DNA from: Microbispora sp. H13382
GTDB lineage: Bacteria; Actinomycetota; Actinomycetes; Streptosporangiales; Streptosporangiaceae
Reading direction: 5' to 3'
DNA length: 64,000 bases
NCBI RefSeq assembly: GCF_014161445.1
Contig: NZ_JABBXA010000013.1
Span: forward strand, 182,623 to 246,622
Shown: positions 1 to 11,051 of the stretch, piece by piece
How positions within the stretch are numbered: position 1 is the first letter of the stretch
Layout of the letters: each line of letters starts with the position of its first letter
The notes under the pieces: model-generated
Told to the model about the DNA's origin: nothing
The model's database searches: none
What the model saw: the letters and a program-made list of their open reading frames with translations, nothing else
Program-made: the position numbers and the translations under genes

Positions 1-212
1 GCGACCCGCTCGACGATCTCCGGTGTGACGTCGAGTCCCAGGTGCTCCCCGCACACCCATGCGTCGGCGACGCAGCGGGCGACGGCGGACAGGGGGACGG
101 TCAGGAATTCCGCGGCCAGACGATCGGTCACCAGCTCCGCCGGTTCGCGGAGACCCGGCTCCGGTGATGGGCCGCCACTGATTCGTGCTGCGAGTACGGG
201 CATGGACTGCAT
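1..212 (-). CDS. Hypothetical protein, 5' part only
   Basis: The N-terminal 70 residues of a minus-strand gene; the rest lies outside the window. The start is an ATG at 212, with a second in-frame ATG at 203. The visible part is helical and contains LAAEFLTVPL and VARCVADAW, then a segment ending in TPEIVERVA. The composition resembles the small three-helix-bundle dimerisation proteins of actinobacteria, but this is only an impression. The gene is divergent from the HhH-GPD gene at 305. Confidence 0.5.
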   Translation of the reverse strand, partial: MQSMPVLAARISGGPSPEPGLREPAELVTDRLAAEFLTVPLSAVARCVADAWVCGEHLGLDVTPEIVERV

Positions 213-304
213 TCCTCGCTGAATGGGGACCTGCCGCCCCTTATTCCACCTCTTTCCCGGGCAGTGTCAAGCCTTGGCGGGCCACCGCGTGGGAAGCTTG
301 ACCC

Positions 305-871
305 ATGCGCATCCGGCTCGCCCAGGATCCCGAGGCCGACGAGCTGCTCGGCCGCAGCCCCCTCGCACTGCTCGTCGGCATGCTGCTCGACCAACAGGTG
401 CCACTGGAGCGGGCCTTCGCGGGGCCCGGCGCGATCGCCGACCGGCTCGGCCGCGACCTGGACGCGCGTGAGATCGCCTCCTATGATCCTGACCAGTTCG
501 CGGCACTGTTCGCGGCGGCGCCCGCCGTTCATCGGTATCCGAAGGCGATGGCGGCCCGCGTCCAGGCGCTCGCGACATATCTCGTCGAGCACTACGATGG
601 CTCGGCCGAGAAGGTATGGGAGGATGCCCGCGACGGTGCCGAGCTGCTGCGCCGGCTGCTGGCCCTCCCCGGATTCGGCCGGCAGAAGGCCCAGATCTTC
701 CTGGCCCTGCTGGGCAAACAGTGCGGCGTGCGCCCGGACGGCTGGCGTGAGGCGGCCGGGCCGTACGGCGAGGAGGGGGTGCACCGGTCGGTGGCCGACG
801 TCGTGGACGCCGAGAGCCTGCAACTGGTTCGCGCGACCAAGCAGGAAGCGAAGCGGGCCGCCAAGAAGTAG
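305..871 (+). CDS. HhH-GPD-type base-excision DNA repair protein
   Basis: 188 residues. A helix-hairpin-helix with the signature LPGFGRQKAQ lies around residues 118-130, after an N-terminal helical segment with LLVGMLLDQQVPLE, a combination typical of the short HhH-GPD proteins of actinobacteria. Such proteins are thought to bind DNA and excise damaged bases as glycosylases. The C-terminus is basic (KQEAKRAAKK), which suits nucleic-acid binding. There is no C-terminal cysteine cluster, so no iron-sulfur site as in Nth/MutY. A gene of this type next to the principal sigma factor is usual in streptomycete-like genomes. Substrate unknown. Confidence 0.8.
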   Translation: MRIRLAQDPEADELLGRSPLALLVGMLLDQQVPLERAFAGPGAIADRLGRDLDAREIASYDPDQFAALFAAAPAVHRYPKAMAARVQALATYLVEHYDGSAEKVWEDARDGAELLRRLLALPGFGRQKAQIFLALLGKQCGVRPDGWREAAGPYGEEGVHRSVADVVDAESLQLVRATKQEAKRAAKK

Positions 872-1048
872 GCCCGATCCTCCTGCGCGAGGCGCCGGTC
901 TTTTGACAGGATGCGTTGACCGCATGCCGGGCGGGGCTTCCGTCCGCGTATGCCGATCGCCCATGATGTAGGGCAGATCTGCGCTACCAATCACAGTTAT
1001 GGAGATGTGCCTCGTGGGAGACGCTGGCACGCGACGGAGGTGCCGACC

Positions 1049-3130
1049 ATGAGCGCCGAAACCTCCGTGCCCCGGCCCCGGGAGCCCGGTTTGGACATAT
1101 CAGACTCCGACCTCTTCAGAGGCCTGATGTCGGAGGCGCCGTTTGCCTTCGCGTTTTTCGACCCGGATGGGCGTTTCGTCCGGGTCAACTCCACCTTTAC
1201 CGAGCTGACCGGCCATCCTGTCGAGCTGCATCTTGACCGCCAACCGGCCGAGTTGCTGCCGGCCGACCTGAGCACCCTGATCGAGGCGGCGCTGGGCCGG
1301 ATCGCCGACGAGGCGCTGCCGATCACCGACCAGCGGATCAGGACCCGCGCGGAGAACGGCGACAGCCGCCACTGGACGGTGTCGTTCTTCCCGCTGCACG
1401 GCGACGACGGCGTCATCGGGACCGCGCTCTTCGGGGTCGACGTGACCGAGCGGCAGCTGAACGAGGAGGTGCTGGAGCGCAGCGAGGAGCGCTACCGCTC
1501 GCTGGTGGAGTCGCAGCAGCAGCTGGTGTGGATCAGCTCGCCCAGCGGCTCGGTGGCCGAGGACGCGCCCCAGTGGCGCGCCATCACCGGTCAGGGCCTG
1601 GAGGAGTACCTCGCGCACGGCTGGCTGGACGCGGTGCACCCCGACGACCGTCCCGGCACCGAGGAGGCGTGGCGCGAGGCGCTGCGCGGCCGCACGATGT
1701 TCGAGTGGAGCTACCGGGTGCGCACCCGGGCCAGCGGCTACCGGCACTTCGAGGTCCGGGCCGTGCCGATCGTCAGGCACGGCCGCGTGGTGGAGTGGGT
1801 CGGGGCCAACACCGACGTCACGCCGCAGCGCGAGGCCGAGGAGATGCGCGGCCGCCTCACCGACCAGCTCGGCGCCGCCGCGCTGCGCACCGCCCGCCTC
1901 CAGGGCGCGACCGCCCAGCTCGCCGAGGCGCTCACCGTCGAGCAGGTGGTGCAGGTCATCATCGACGTCGGCCGTACGGCCCTCGCCGCCGATCACTCGT
2001 CCGTCGCGCTGCTCGACCCGGACCGGGCCACGCTGAAGGTGATCAACAGCGGCGGCACCCCGGACGCCCCGGGCGAGGAGATCGACCTCGCGCACCCCAA
2101 CGTGATGACGATGGCGGTCAACAGCCGCCGCCCGCTCTTCGCCGAGTCCCCCGACAGCCTGCGCGCCCAGCTCGTCGACGCCGGCGCCGACGAGGCGCGG
2201 ATCTCCGGCTTCCTGGCGCAGTCGGACGAGCGGGCCTGGGTGGGTCTGCCGCTGCTCGCGGCCGGCCGGGCGCTCGGCGCGCTGCGGTTCTCGTTCATGC
2301 GGACCCAGAAGATCTCACAGGAGGACGGCGTCTTCCTGGAGGCGCTGGCCGGCCAGTGCGCCCTCGCGGTCGAGCGGGCCACGCTGTTCGAGCGCGAGCA
2401 CAAGACGGCCGAGACGCTGCAGCGCAGCCTGCTGCCCGAGCGCCTGCCGGTGGTGCGGGGGATGACGCTCGCCTACCGCTTCCGCTCCGGCTCACGCCAC
2501 GTGCAGGTGGGCGGCGACTGGTACGACGCGTTCGTCCTGCAGGACGGCCGGGTGGCGGCGGTGGTGGGCGACGTCATGGGCAAGGGCGTCAAGGCCGCCG
2601 CGGGCATGGGCCGGATCCGCAACGCCATGCGGGCGCTCGCGCTGACGAACCCGCCCCCGGCGGCGGTGCTGACGGGACTCGACCGCGTCTTCGAGGCGAC
2701 CGAGGAGGAGGAGCAGGTCACCACCCTGGCGTACATGGTCGTCGAGCCGGGGACCGGGGAGGGCACGCTGGCCCTGGCCGGTCACCCGCCGCCGCTGCTG
2801 GTCTCGCCGCAGGGCGTCGGGCTGCTGCACGAGACCGAGCCCGGCACCCCGCTCGGCTGGGCCACGAGCCGCAAGCAGTTCAGGTTCTGCGTGCCGCCGG
2901 GTCACACCGCCGTCCTGTACTCGGATGGTTTGGTGGAGAACCGCAAGCGCGGGCTGGATGCCGGACTCAGGGAGCTTTCGTCCGTAGTGGCCGAAGCGCC
3001 CCCGGAGGTCCTGAACAGCCCGAATATGCTGCTCGATTTCCTGGTGGACCACATGCTGTCCGGGTATGAACAGGACGATGACGTAACGGTACTCGCGGTC
3101 CACGTCCCACCGGCCACGAAGAGTGACTGA
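1049..3130 (+). CDS. PAS-PAS-GAF-SpoIIE protein serine phosphatase
   Basis: 693 residues from the ATG at 1049, chosen because GGAGG lies 8 nt upstream; an in-frame ATG at 950 has no such site. Order of domains: PAS 1 (about 20-140), PAS 2 (about 145-265, ending in a PAC-like stretch), GAF (about 290-440), and a PP2C/SpoIIE phosphatase domain (about 460-690). Metal-binding motifs of the phosphatase are visible: GGDWYD, GDVMGKG, YSDGLVE and DDDVTVL. These enzymes dephosphorylate anti-sigma-factor antagonists in response to small-molecule, redox or light input. No histidine kinase or transmembrane segment is present, so it should act in the cytoplasm. Its target is not encoded nearby, apart from the sigma factor gene downstream, which is a principal sigma factor and so not an obvious client. 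Confidence 0.9.
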   Translation: MSAETSVPRPREPGLDISDSDLFRGLMSEAPFAFAFFDPDGRFVRVNSTFTELTGHPVELHLDRQPAELLPADLSTLIEAALGRIADEALPITDQRIRTRAENGDSRHWTVSFFPLHGDDGVIGTALFGVDVTERQLNEEVLERSEERYRSLVESQQQLVWISSPSGSVAEDAPQWRAITGQGLEEYLAHGWLDAVHPDDRPGTEEAWREALRGRTMFEWSYRVRTRASGYRHFEVRAVPIVRHGRVVEWVGANTDVTPQREAEEMRGRLTDQLGAAALRTARLQGATAQLAEALTVEQVVQVIIDVGRTALAADHSSVALLDPDRATLKVINSGGTPDAPGEEIDLAHPNVMTMAVNSRRPLFAESPDSLRAQLVDAGADEARISGFLAQSDERAWVGLPLLAAGRALGALRFSFMRTQKISQEDGVFLEALAGQCALAVERATLFEREHKTAETLQRSLLPERLPVVRGMTLAYRFRSGSRHVQVGGDWYDAFVLQDGRVAAVVGDVMGKGVKAAAGMGRIRNAMRALALTNPPPAAVLTGLDRVFEATEEEEQVTTLAYMVVEPGTGEGTLALAGHPPPLLVSPQGVGLLHETEPGTPLGWATSRKQFRFCVPPGHTAVLYSDGLVENRKRGLDAGLRELSSVVAEAPPEVLNSPNMLLDFLVDHMLSGYEQDDDVTVLAVHVPPATKSD

Positions 3131-3349
3131 ATGAAACAGTCATAACGGTTGCTTTCGGGTATCAGTGACCTCCTTCCGTACGCACTAGTGTCTCGGTCGG
3201 CCTAGGGTGGAGGGGCAACCCGGCGGGACGCGGCCGTATCACGTGCCGTGGCGTGCCACAATGGCATGTCGCGGTCTGCGCGACCTCACCACCGGAAAAG
3301 AAGAAGCACCTGGGTCCATTCTCGCCATGCGTTCGTTCGAGAGGTGTTC

Positions 3350-5026
3350 GTGTCGCCTGCAAGTTCGACTCGCTCGAAGCCGTCGGAGCTGAACGAGCCA
3401 GTGATTCAGCAGCTCCTCGAGCGTGGGCGCTCGCAGGGTTTCCTCGAGTCCGAGGATGTCCGCAAGGCCTTCGAGGAAGCGGACATCCCGATGTCGCAAG
3501 CCGCTGGATTCCTGCGCAGCCTCAGCAAGGAGGGTGTGACCGTCGTGGTGACGGCCGCCGACTCCGCGGCTCCCAAGCGCTCTCGAGGTCAAGCCAAGCG
3601 CCGCACCACCGCGCCCGTCAAGAAGACCACCAAATCCGCGGCGGCCAAGGAGTCGCAGCCGGAGACCGTGACCGCAGTGGTCACCGACTCCGCGCCGGCG
3701 CCGAAGAGGCCCGCCCCGGCCAAGCCCGCGCCCGCCGCCAAGCCGGCTGCCGCCAAGGCTCCGGCGAAGCCCGCTCCGCCGAAGAAGGCCGCGCCCGCCA
3801 AGCCGGAGGCCCCCGCCGCGGGGCCCGAGGGCAAGGCGCCGAAGGCCGACTCCAAGCCGAAGTCGGCCGACATCGCCGAGGACGACGAGGACATCGACCT
3901 CGAAGGTGACGTCGAGATCGAGGACTTCGACATCGAGGTCGAGGACGTCGAGATCGACGCCGAGGCGGAGACCGAGGAGGCCGACGCCGAACCCGAGGGG
4001 GAGACCGAGGGCGAAGAGCCCAAGGCCGAGGCGCTCGTCCAGTCCGAGGACGAGGTACTGATCCTCACCGACGACGATGACGACGCGCCCGTCGCCCAGG
4101 TCGCGGCGGCCGGCGCCACCGCCGACCCGGTGAAGGACTACCTCAAGCAGATCGGCAAGGTGCCGCTCCTCAACGCCGAGCAGGAGGTCGAGCTCGCCAA
4201 GCGGATCGAGGCCGGCCTGTTCGCCGAGGAGCAGCTCGCCCAGGAGGCCGACGGCCTGCCCGTCGACGTCCGCGCCGAGCTGGAGTGGATCGCCGAGGAC
4301 GGCCACCGTGCCAAGAACCACCTGCTGGAGGCCAACCTCCGTCTCGTGGTCTCGCTGGCCAAGCGGTACACCGGCCGCGGCATGCTGTTCCTGGACCTGA
4401 TCCAGGAGGGCAACCTGGGCCTGATCCGCGCCGTCGAGAAGTTCGACTACACCAAGGGCTACAAGTTCTCGACGTACGCCACATGGTGGATCCGGCAGGC
4501 GATCACCCGGGCCATGGCCGACCAGGCGCGGACCATCCGCATCCCGGTCCACATGGTCGAGGTGATCAACAAGCTGGCCCGTGTCCAGCGGCAGATGCTG
4601 CAGGACCTCGGCCGCGAGCCCACGCCGGAGGAGCTGGCCCGCGAGCTCGACATGACCCCCGAGAAGGTCATCGAGGTGCAGAAGTACGGCCGCGAGCCGA
4701 TCTCCCTGCACACTCCGCTGGGTGAGGAGGGCGACAGCGAGTTCGGCGACCTCATCGAGGACTCCGAGGCCATCGTCCCGGCCGACGCCGTCAGCTTCAC
4801 GCTGCTGCAGGAGCAGCTGCACTCCGTTCTCGACACGCTGTCGGAGCGGGAGGCGGGCGTGGTGTCGATGCGGTTCGGCCTCACCGACGGGCAGCCGAAG
4901 ACCCTCGACGAGATCGGGAAGGTCTACGGCGTGACCCGTGAGCGGATCCGCCAGATCGAGTCCAAGACCATGTCGAAGCTGCGGCACCCCTCCCGGTCCC
5001 AGGTGCTGCGCGACTACCTGGACTGA
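3350..5026 (+). CDS. hrdB: Principal RNA polymerase sigma factor (HrdB/SigA type)
   Basis: 558 residues. The GTG at 3350 is taken as start because GAGAGGT lies just upstream and the product then begins like HrdB proteins. Residues 1-75 form region 1.1; about 80-260 is a linker first rich in Ala, Lys and Pro, then strongly acidic (Glu/Asp runs). From about 262 the conserved core follows: region 1.2 ([11 protein letters not shown]), region 2 with [10 protein letters not shown], region 3, and region 4 with [11 protein letters not shown] and the terminal LRDYLD. It directs RNA polymerase to housekeeping promoters. About 220 bp separate it from the phosphatase gene and hold its probable promoter, which I could not pin to a clear -35/-10 pair. 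A hairpin follows the stop. Confidence 0.95.
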   Translation: MSPASSTRSKPSELNEPVIQQLLERGRSQGFLESEDVRKAFEEADIPMSQAAGFLRSLSKEGVTVVVTAADSAAPKRSRGQAKRRTTAPVKKTTKSAAAKESQPETVTAVVTDSAPAPKRPAPAKPAPAAKPAAAKAPAKPAPPKKAAPAKPEAPAAGPEGKAPKADSKPKSADIAEDDEDIDLEGDVEIEDFDIEVEDVEIDAEAETEEADAEPEGETEGEEPKAEALVQSEDEVLILTDDDDDAPVAQVAAAGATADPVKDYLKQIGKVPLLNAEQEVELAKRIEAGLFAEEQLAQEADGLPVDVRAELEWIAEDGHRAKNHLLEANLRLVVSLAKRYTGRGMLFLDLIQEGNLGLIRAVEKFDYTKGYKFSTYATWWIRQAITRAMADQARTIRIPVHMVEVINKLARVQRQMLQDLGREPTPEELARELDMTPEKVIEVQKYGREPISLHTPLGEEGDSEFGDLIEDSEAIVPADAVSFTLLQEQLHSVLDTLSEREAGVVSMRFGLTDGQPKTLDEIGKVYGVTRERIRQIESKTMSKLRHPSRSQVLRDYLD

Positions 5027-5041
5027 CGCACGAGTCGATCG

Positions 5042-5068
5042 TCCCCCGGCCACGTACGGCCGAGGGGG
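5042..5068 (+). terminator. Stem-loop after the sigma factor gene
   Basis: CCCCCGGCC pairs with GGCCGAGGGGG around a 6-nt loop, with one bulged base, starting 15 nt after the hrdB stop. There is no clear T-run, which is common for actinobacterial terminators. Confidence 0.5.
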
Positions 5069-5218
5069 CGATGGCGTAGGAGTGTCTCGCAGATCTCGCC
5101 GTAGCGAGGCGCCGCCTGGGTGACCGCAGTAGGCGAAAGATCTAAGGGAGACGACTTTACACCCCCGTAACCTCGTGGTAGCGCCCCGGGCACGTCGAGG
5201 CTCCTAGGCTCGCGCCTC

Positions 5219-6184
5219 ATGGGAGTGATCGAAGTGGATCGGGCGCGTGCTCGGGGGCCACGAGTGATCCCGGACCGCCCGTGGGCGGACTCAATGCTCG
5301 ACGAGGCGGTCGAGGCCGCCTGCCGGGGCGACCTCGGACCGGCCGCGGCCGCCCTCGCGGACAGCAGGGGCGACCCGGAGACGCGGTCGCTGCGGGTGGA
5401 GGCGCTGTCGCGGACCGTCATCGGGGCGAGCCGGTCGATCGAGGCGCTGCTCGCCTATCACCAGGGCAATCCGGACCTCTGGCTGTGGCTCGGCCGGGCC
5501 CGCCTGGAGGAGGCCTGGGAACTGCGGCCCGACGTACGGGCCAGAGCGGTGCAGGCGGACCGGCTGCACACCTATCAGTCGGCGATGGAACGGGCCAGGC
5601 AGCCGCTGCTGACGGCGGCGGCGCTCGCGCCGGGCGACCCGGTGCCGTGGGAGGGCCTGATGTGGCTGGCGGTCGGGCTGGACCGGCCGCGCGGCGACAA
5701 GGACGCGGTCTGGTACGAATGCTCCCGCCGCTGGCCGACGCTGTATTCGGGGGCGGTGGCCCGTCTGATCACGCTGTCGCCCGGCTGGGGCGGCACCGCC
5801 CAGGAGATGCTCGCTTTCGCCCGCTCGGCCGCCGCGCACGCCCCGGAGGGCAGTCCGCTGCCCGCGCTCGTGCCGCTGGCCCACTTCGAGATCGTCGCCG
5901 CCGGGCGCACCCCCATGTCGCGGGGTGGCTGGTTCTCCTTCGAGGCGCAACGCGAGATCGTCTCGGCCTCCGCCCACTGGTCGGAGCGGCGCCTCGGCGG
6001 GGCGCACCCGCGGGCGGTCGAGGCGCACAACGTCTTCGGCGCCGCGTTCTACCTGTCGGACCTGCGGCGTCCGGCGCGTGGCCACCTGGCCAGGACGGGC
6101 GGCCGGTTCAGCCGGCTGCCCTGGTCGCACCTCGGCGACCCCGGGCAGCAGTACCGCCGGGCCTGTTCCCGGCTCAACCTCTGA
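5219..6184 (+). CDS. Hypothetical helical-repeat protein
   Basis: 321 residues, no signal peptide and no membrane segment. The sequence is almost entirely amphipathic helix rich in Ala, Leu and Arg, with a recurring helix-turn-helix spacing and DPVPWEGLMWLAVGL and NPDLWLWLGRARL-like segments that read as TPR-like repeats. No catalytic motif was recognised. The ATG at 5219 gives the longest product; in-frame GTGs at 5225 and 5234 are also possible and no ribosome binding site decides. The gene converges with yaaA: the two stop codons are separated by a single base. Function unknown; a scaffold role would be a guess. Confidence 0.65.
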   Translation: MGVIEVDRARARGPRVIPDRPWADSMLDEAVEAACRGDLGPAAAALADSRGDPETRSLRVEALSRTVIGASRSIEALLAYHQGNPDLWLWLGRARLEEAWELRPDVRARAVQADRLHTYQSAMERARQPLLTAAALAPGDPVPWEGLMWLAVGLDRPRGDKDAVWYECSRRWPTLYSGAVARLITLSPGWGGTAQEMLAFARSAAAHAPEGSPLPALVPLAHFEIVAAGRTPMSRGGWFSFEAQREIVSASAHWSERRLGGAHPRAVEAHNVFGAAFYLSDLRRPARGHLARTGGRFSRLPWSHLGDPGQQYRRACSRLNL

Positions 6185-6185
6185 C

Positions 6186-6935
6186 TCACTCGTTCACGAT
6201 CACGTCGAGGGTCCGCGGCCGTCCCCGGCCGGCGGACGCGGCCAGTTCCACCCGGTGCCCCAGGCCGGTCAGCAGGTCGGCGAGGTCGCCGGCCGTGCGG
6301 GGCCGGTCGGGGGTCTCGACGAGCGATCGAGCCACCACGCCCCTGGTGGCCTTCGCCATGTGGCTGACGACCGTCCGCTTCCCGGCCGCCTCCCTCAGCA
6401 CCCGTACGGCCACGCCGCGTTCGCCGGGTTGCCAGGCGGCGGCGTACGTCGCGGACCGCATGTCCACCACGAGCCCCTTCGTCGCGTCGAGCACGGCGCT
6501 GATCGACGGCCGCCAGAACGCGGCCAGGCCGCCCATCGGCGGCAGCCGTACGCCCATGGACAGCCGGTAGGGCGGCACGCGGTCGGACGGGCGCAGCAGG
6601 CCCCACAGCGCCGAGAACACGACGATCCTCCGATCCGCCCGCCGCCGGGCCTCGGGGGAGAGGGTGGCCAGGCCGAGGTTGTCGTACAGCACGCCCGTGT
6701 AGAGGGCGGCGACGGGCAGCGTGCGCGCCGTGGGCAACGCCAGGTCGCGCTCGATCTCGCCGGCCTGCCCCTCGGACAGACCGAGCACGTCGCGCGCCTC
6801 GGGGGTGTGGCAGAGCGAGACGAGGGCGTCGAGGACCTTCTCGCGCGGGGAGGCGAGTTCGGGGAAGCTGAGCCGCCGGACGGTGGAGGTCCCCCGCTCG
6901 GCCTTCCCCTCCGAGGGCGGAAGCAGGATGAGCAC
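6186..6935 (-). CDS. yaaA: YaaA family peroxide stress protein
   Basis: 249 residues from a GTG at 6935. The N-terminus LILLPPSEGK is the family signature; further conserved blocks are LYTGVLYDNL, VFSALWGLLRP, PYRLSM and the C-terminal SHMAKATRGVVAR. YaaA (DUF328) proteins bind DNA and limit iron-dependent damage under peroxide stress in E. coli; in actinobacteria the role is inferred. The gene is divergent from the GNAT gene at 6978 with only 42 bp between the starts, so the two promoters must overlap. Confidence 0.9.
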   Translation of the reverse strand: MLILLPPSEGKAERGTSTVRRLSFPELASPREKVLDALVSLCHTPEARDVLGLSEGQAGEIERDLALPTARTLPVAALYTGVLYDNLGLATLSPEARRRADRRIVVFSALWGLLRPSDRVPPYRLSMGVRLPPMGGLAAFWRPSISAVLDATKGLVVDMRSATYAAAWQPGERGVAVRVLREAAGKRTVVSHMAKATRGVVARSLVETPDRPRTAGDLADLLTGLGHRVELAASAGRGRPRTLDVIVNE

Positions 6936-6964
6936 GGTTCCGCAGCTTATCCGGCCCCCCAGGT

Positions 6965-6970
6965 TAGGCT
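6965..6970 (+). promoter_or_regulatory. -10 element for a leaderless transcript
   Basis: TAGGCT ends 7 nt before the GTG at 6978, where no ribosome binding site exists. Transcription would start at or next to the start codon. Confidence 0.5.
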
Positions 6971-6977
6971 GCGGCGG

Positions 6978-7709
6978 GTGGATGAGGAGATCGCACAGTT
7001 CGACCTGCTGGTCGACGAGGCCTGGCCGGCGCCGGGGCGGGCCGAGGACGGCGGCTGGGTCTACCGGCACGCGGGCGGCGTGACGAAGCGGGCCAACTCG
7101 GTGCTCGCGCTGGGGGAGCGTACGGACCTGCCGGAGGCGGTCGGCCGGGCGGAGCGGTTCTACGCGGGCCTCGGCCAGCCCTGCGTGTTCTCGGTCGGCA
7201 TGGGCGCGTCGCGCGGGCTCGACGACGAACTCGCCCGCCGGGGCTACCGGCTCGTGGACCCCACTCTGGTGATGACCAGGCCGCTGACCTCCGGTGGCCT
7301 CGCCGCCGGGGCGGTGGTGGAGGACGCGCCGTCGGAACGGTGGCTGCACACGTGGTGGAGCGTGGACGGAGGGCGGCATCGCGACACCGGGGAGATTCCG
7401 GCGCGGACGTGGGGCGAGCGGATCCTCAGCGGAGTGCCCGCCGGGTACGTCCTCCTCGACGAGGGCGCGGTGGGAAGGGGCGTCCCGCAGGGCCGGTGGC
7501 TCGGAATCTACTGCATGGCCGTCGAGCCACGCGTGAGACGGCGTGGGCTGGGCGCGGCCGTGCTGCGCACCCTGCTCGCCTGGGGCGAAGGGCACGGCGC
7601 GGACAGCGCGTACCTGGTGGTGACGGAGGCCAATGCCGCGGCCCGAGCGCTCTACGAGCGGGAGGGCTTCACCGTCGCCGGCCGCTATCACTACCGCGTG
7701 CGGCCCTGA
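6978..7709 (+). CDS. GNAT family N-acetyltransferase
   Basis: 243 residues from the GTG at 6978. The C-terminal third carries the acetyl-CoA fold: a beta strand with IYCMAVEPRVRRRGLG (the R-x-x-G-x-G/A pyrophosphate loop), then LVVTEANAAARALYEREGF, the usual strand 5 and alpha 4 segment. The N-terminal half (about 1-120) is a second, degenerate acetyltransferase-like half, as in two-domain GNAT proteins. Acceptor substrate unknown. The start codon follows a -10-like hexamer so the mRNA is probably leaderless. Confidence 0.85.
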   Translation: MDEEIAQFDLLVDEAWPAPGRAEDGGWVYRHAGGVTKRANSVLALGERTDLPEAVGRAERFYAGLGQPCVFSVGMGASRGLDDELARRGYRLVDPTLVMTRPLTSGGLAAGAVVEDAPSERWLHTWWSVDGGRHRDTGEIPARTWGERILSGVPAGYVLLDEGAVGRGVPQGRWLGIYCMAVEPRVRRRGLGAAVLRTLLAWGEGHGADSAYLVVTEANAAARALYEREGFTVAGRYHYRVRP

Positions 7710-7879
7710 CGGGCGCCGCCGCAGGAGAGTCCGTGCGCCGGCTCGGGCCGGTCACGGCACCCGTACAGCGGCCGCCGGTGCGCCGACGGCCGTTGATCAC
7801 GCCCGGGACGGCATCCGTCGGGGCCCCGGGGGAAGCGGGGATCGGCGGGTGTCCGGCCCGGGCCGGTGGCTTATAAGGC

Positions 7880-7925
7880 GACGGCGTGCGGAGCGGACAT
7901 CGTCGTGACGCTCCGGCACGCCGTC
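7880..7925 (-). terminator. Strong stem-loop downstream of the DUF7455 gene
   Basis: A 16-bp stem (GACGGCGTGC plus GGAGCG against CGCTCC plus GCACGCCGTC, one bulged base) closes a 13-nt loop. It starts 7 nt past the stop codon of the minus-strand gene. It could also act on transcripts coming from the GNAT gene. Confidence 0.65.
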
Positions 7926-7931
7926 TATGGG

Positions 7932-8162
7932 TCAGCGCTCGCCGTCAGAGGCGGTCGCGGGGGATTCACTGAGTCGGGCCGACTCGTCCTGGATCTCAGC
8001 ACCTTTGTCGCGCAGCACAGTCACGTGCTGACGCCCGTGGTGGGCGCAGAACAGCAACTCCCCACCCACGGGCAGGGTCGCGCGGATGTAGGCCTGAGCA
8101 CCGCACCGGTCGCACCGGTCCAGGGCCGTCAGCGGCTTGATGGGGGCGAGAGCTCCAGTCAC
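7932..8162 (-). CDS. DUF7455 zinc-ribbon-like small protein
   Basis: 76 residues. The GTG at 8162 is chosen because AAAGG lies 8 nt upstream and the product then begins VTGALAPIKPLTALD, the usual start of the family; an upstream ATG at 8186 would add eight residues. Two metal-binding pairs are visible: CDRC near residue 18 and CAHH near residue 40, followed by GRQH. The family is found in actinobacteria beside the sigma factor and parE genes. Function not established; the four ligands indicate zinc binding. Confidence 0.85.
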   Translation of the reverse strand: MTGALAPIKPLTALDRCDRCGAQAYIRATLPVGGELLFCAHHGRQHVTVLRDKGAEIQDESARLSESPATASDGER

Positions 8163-8340
8163 GTATCGCCTTTCGGGTCGCCCCACATTTCGTGGGGACG
8201 TTGGCGTCAGTCACTTGGGACAACATCTAACCGGATGAAGGGCTTCCCAATCATGCTCCGACTACGCCCAGAGCAGAATGATCCGGAAAGTGACCGGGAT
8301 CACAGCGAAAGTGCCGGTCATCGTGCTGCGCCTGGCAAGC

Positions 8341-8383
8341 TTGTACGCGTACAAACATGAGTGGCGTTAAGCTGCGTACGCGT
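8341..8383. promoter_or_regulatory. Paired TACGCGT palindromes upstream of parE
   Basis: A perfect 14-bp palindrome, TTGTACGCGTACAA, spans 8341-8354. A second TACGCGT core lies at 8377-8383, 33 bp further, which is close to three helical turns. Both are in the divergent interval between DUF7455 and parE, about 30-60 bp before the parE start, and look like an operator pair. Confidence 0.4.
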
Positions 8384-8409
8384 GTTCGATTGATAAGTGG
8401 GAGTTGGGT

Positions 8410-10482
<2,073 letters not shown>

Positions 10483-10504
10483 CCGGTGCCCCGCCGGGCA
10501 CCGG
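10483..10504 (+). terminator. parE terminator hairpin
   Basis: CCGGTGCCC and GGGCACCGG form a perfect 9-bp stem with a 4-nt loop, beginning immediately after the parE stop. It also lies 15 nt past the stop of the convergent small gene, so it may work both ways. A decayed copy follows the duplicated parE tail at 11084-11105. Confidence 0.7.
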
Positions 10505-10519
10505 CTCACCGGCGTGAGC

Positions 10520-10816
10520 TCAGCAACCCTGGGCGGTGAGAAGGTCCATGATCTCCGGACGGAAGTTCACCGTCCGGCAGCCATAGGTCCCGGACGGGAT
10601 GGCGATCGTCCCCCCGCCGACGGTGCCGGTAGTGCTCGGCCCCGTGCAGCCGGTGGCGATGATGAAGTAGCCCGCCAAGTCGGATATGAAGTTTCGGTTG
10701 CCGCTCGTGCAGGTGTAGGTGGCGGTGCCCTGCGCCGCGGCGGGCGCGGCGGTGACGGCGCTCGCCAGGGTGATCGCGGCGCAGATCGTGGACACGCGCG
10801 TGAGCAAAGCGTGCAT
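10520..10816 (-). CDS. Small secreted protein (copy 1 of a duplicated pair)
   Basis: 98 residues from the ATG at 10816, with AAGGA 9 nt upstream. A typical Sec signal peptide covers about residues 1-28 and ends in PAAAQ. The mature part is about 70 residues, with three or four cysteines (YTCTSG, TGCTG, YGCRT, AQGC) that could form disulfides. It is Gly/Thr-rich and has no recognised domain. It converges on parE and is a diverged duplicate of the gene at 11121-11411. Unknown function; a small extracellular protein is all that can be inferred. Confidence 0.75.
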   Translation of the reverse strand: MHALLTRVSTICAAITLASAVTAAPAAAQGTATYTCTSGNRNFISDLAGYFIIATGCTGPSTTGTVGGGTIAIPSGTYGCRTVNFRPEIMDLLTAQGC

Positions 10817-10904
10817 TGGGGGCGTCCTTCCCAGGGGGGAGGTGTGTGGACGCATGCCTCCCTACCCGGACAACCCCTGGCCCGATCTGGCAGGCGGTGT
10901 CCGG

Positions 10905-11044
10905 AAGCGGCCAGTTCGGGACGAGGAAGCCTTCCACCTGCCCCTGGCGGCAGGCCGTGCCGCCGTACTGCTGCTGGTAGAAGATCCCGGTCCCGGCCTC
11001 CACCACGACGTACAGCCGGCGGTCGCCGCTCGTCCGCGGTCACC
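10905..11044 (-). pseudogene. Coding-like remnant between the two secreted genes
   Basis: On the minus strand this spacer reads as protein-like sequence (RRLYVVVEAGTGIFYQQQ, then CRQGQVEGFLVPNW) of about 45 residues with no start codon of its own; an upstream stop lies at about 11044. It reads like the 3' end of an unrelated gene trapped by the duplication. It could be chance, since high-GC DNA makes long open frames. Confidence 0.3.
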
Positions 11045-11051
11045 ACGCCGC

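Noticed and set aside
903..931. TTGACA before the phosphatase gene as a -35 element
   Set aside because: No -10 element at 16-19 bp.
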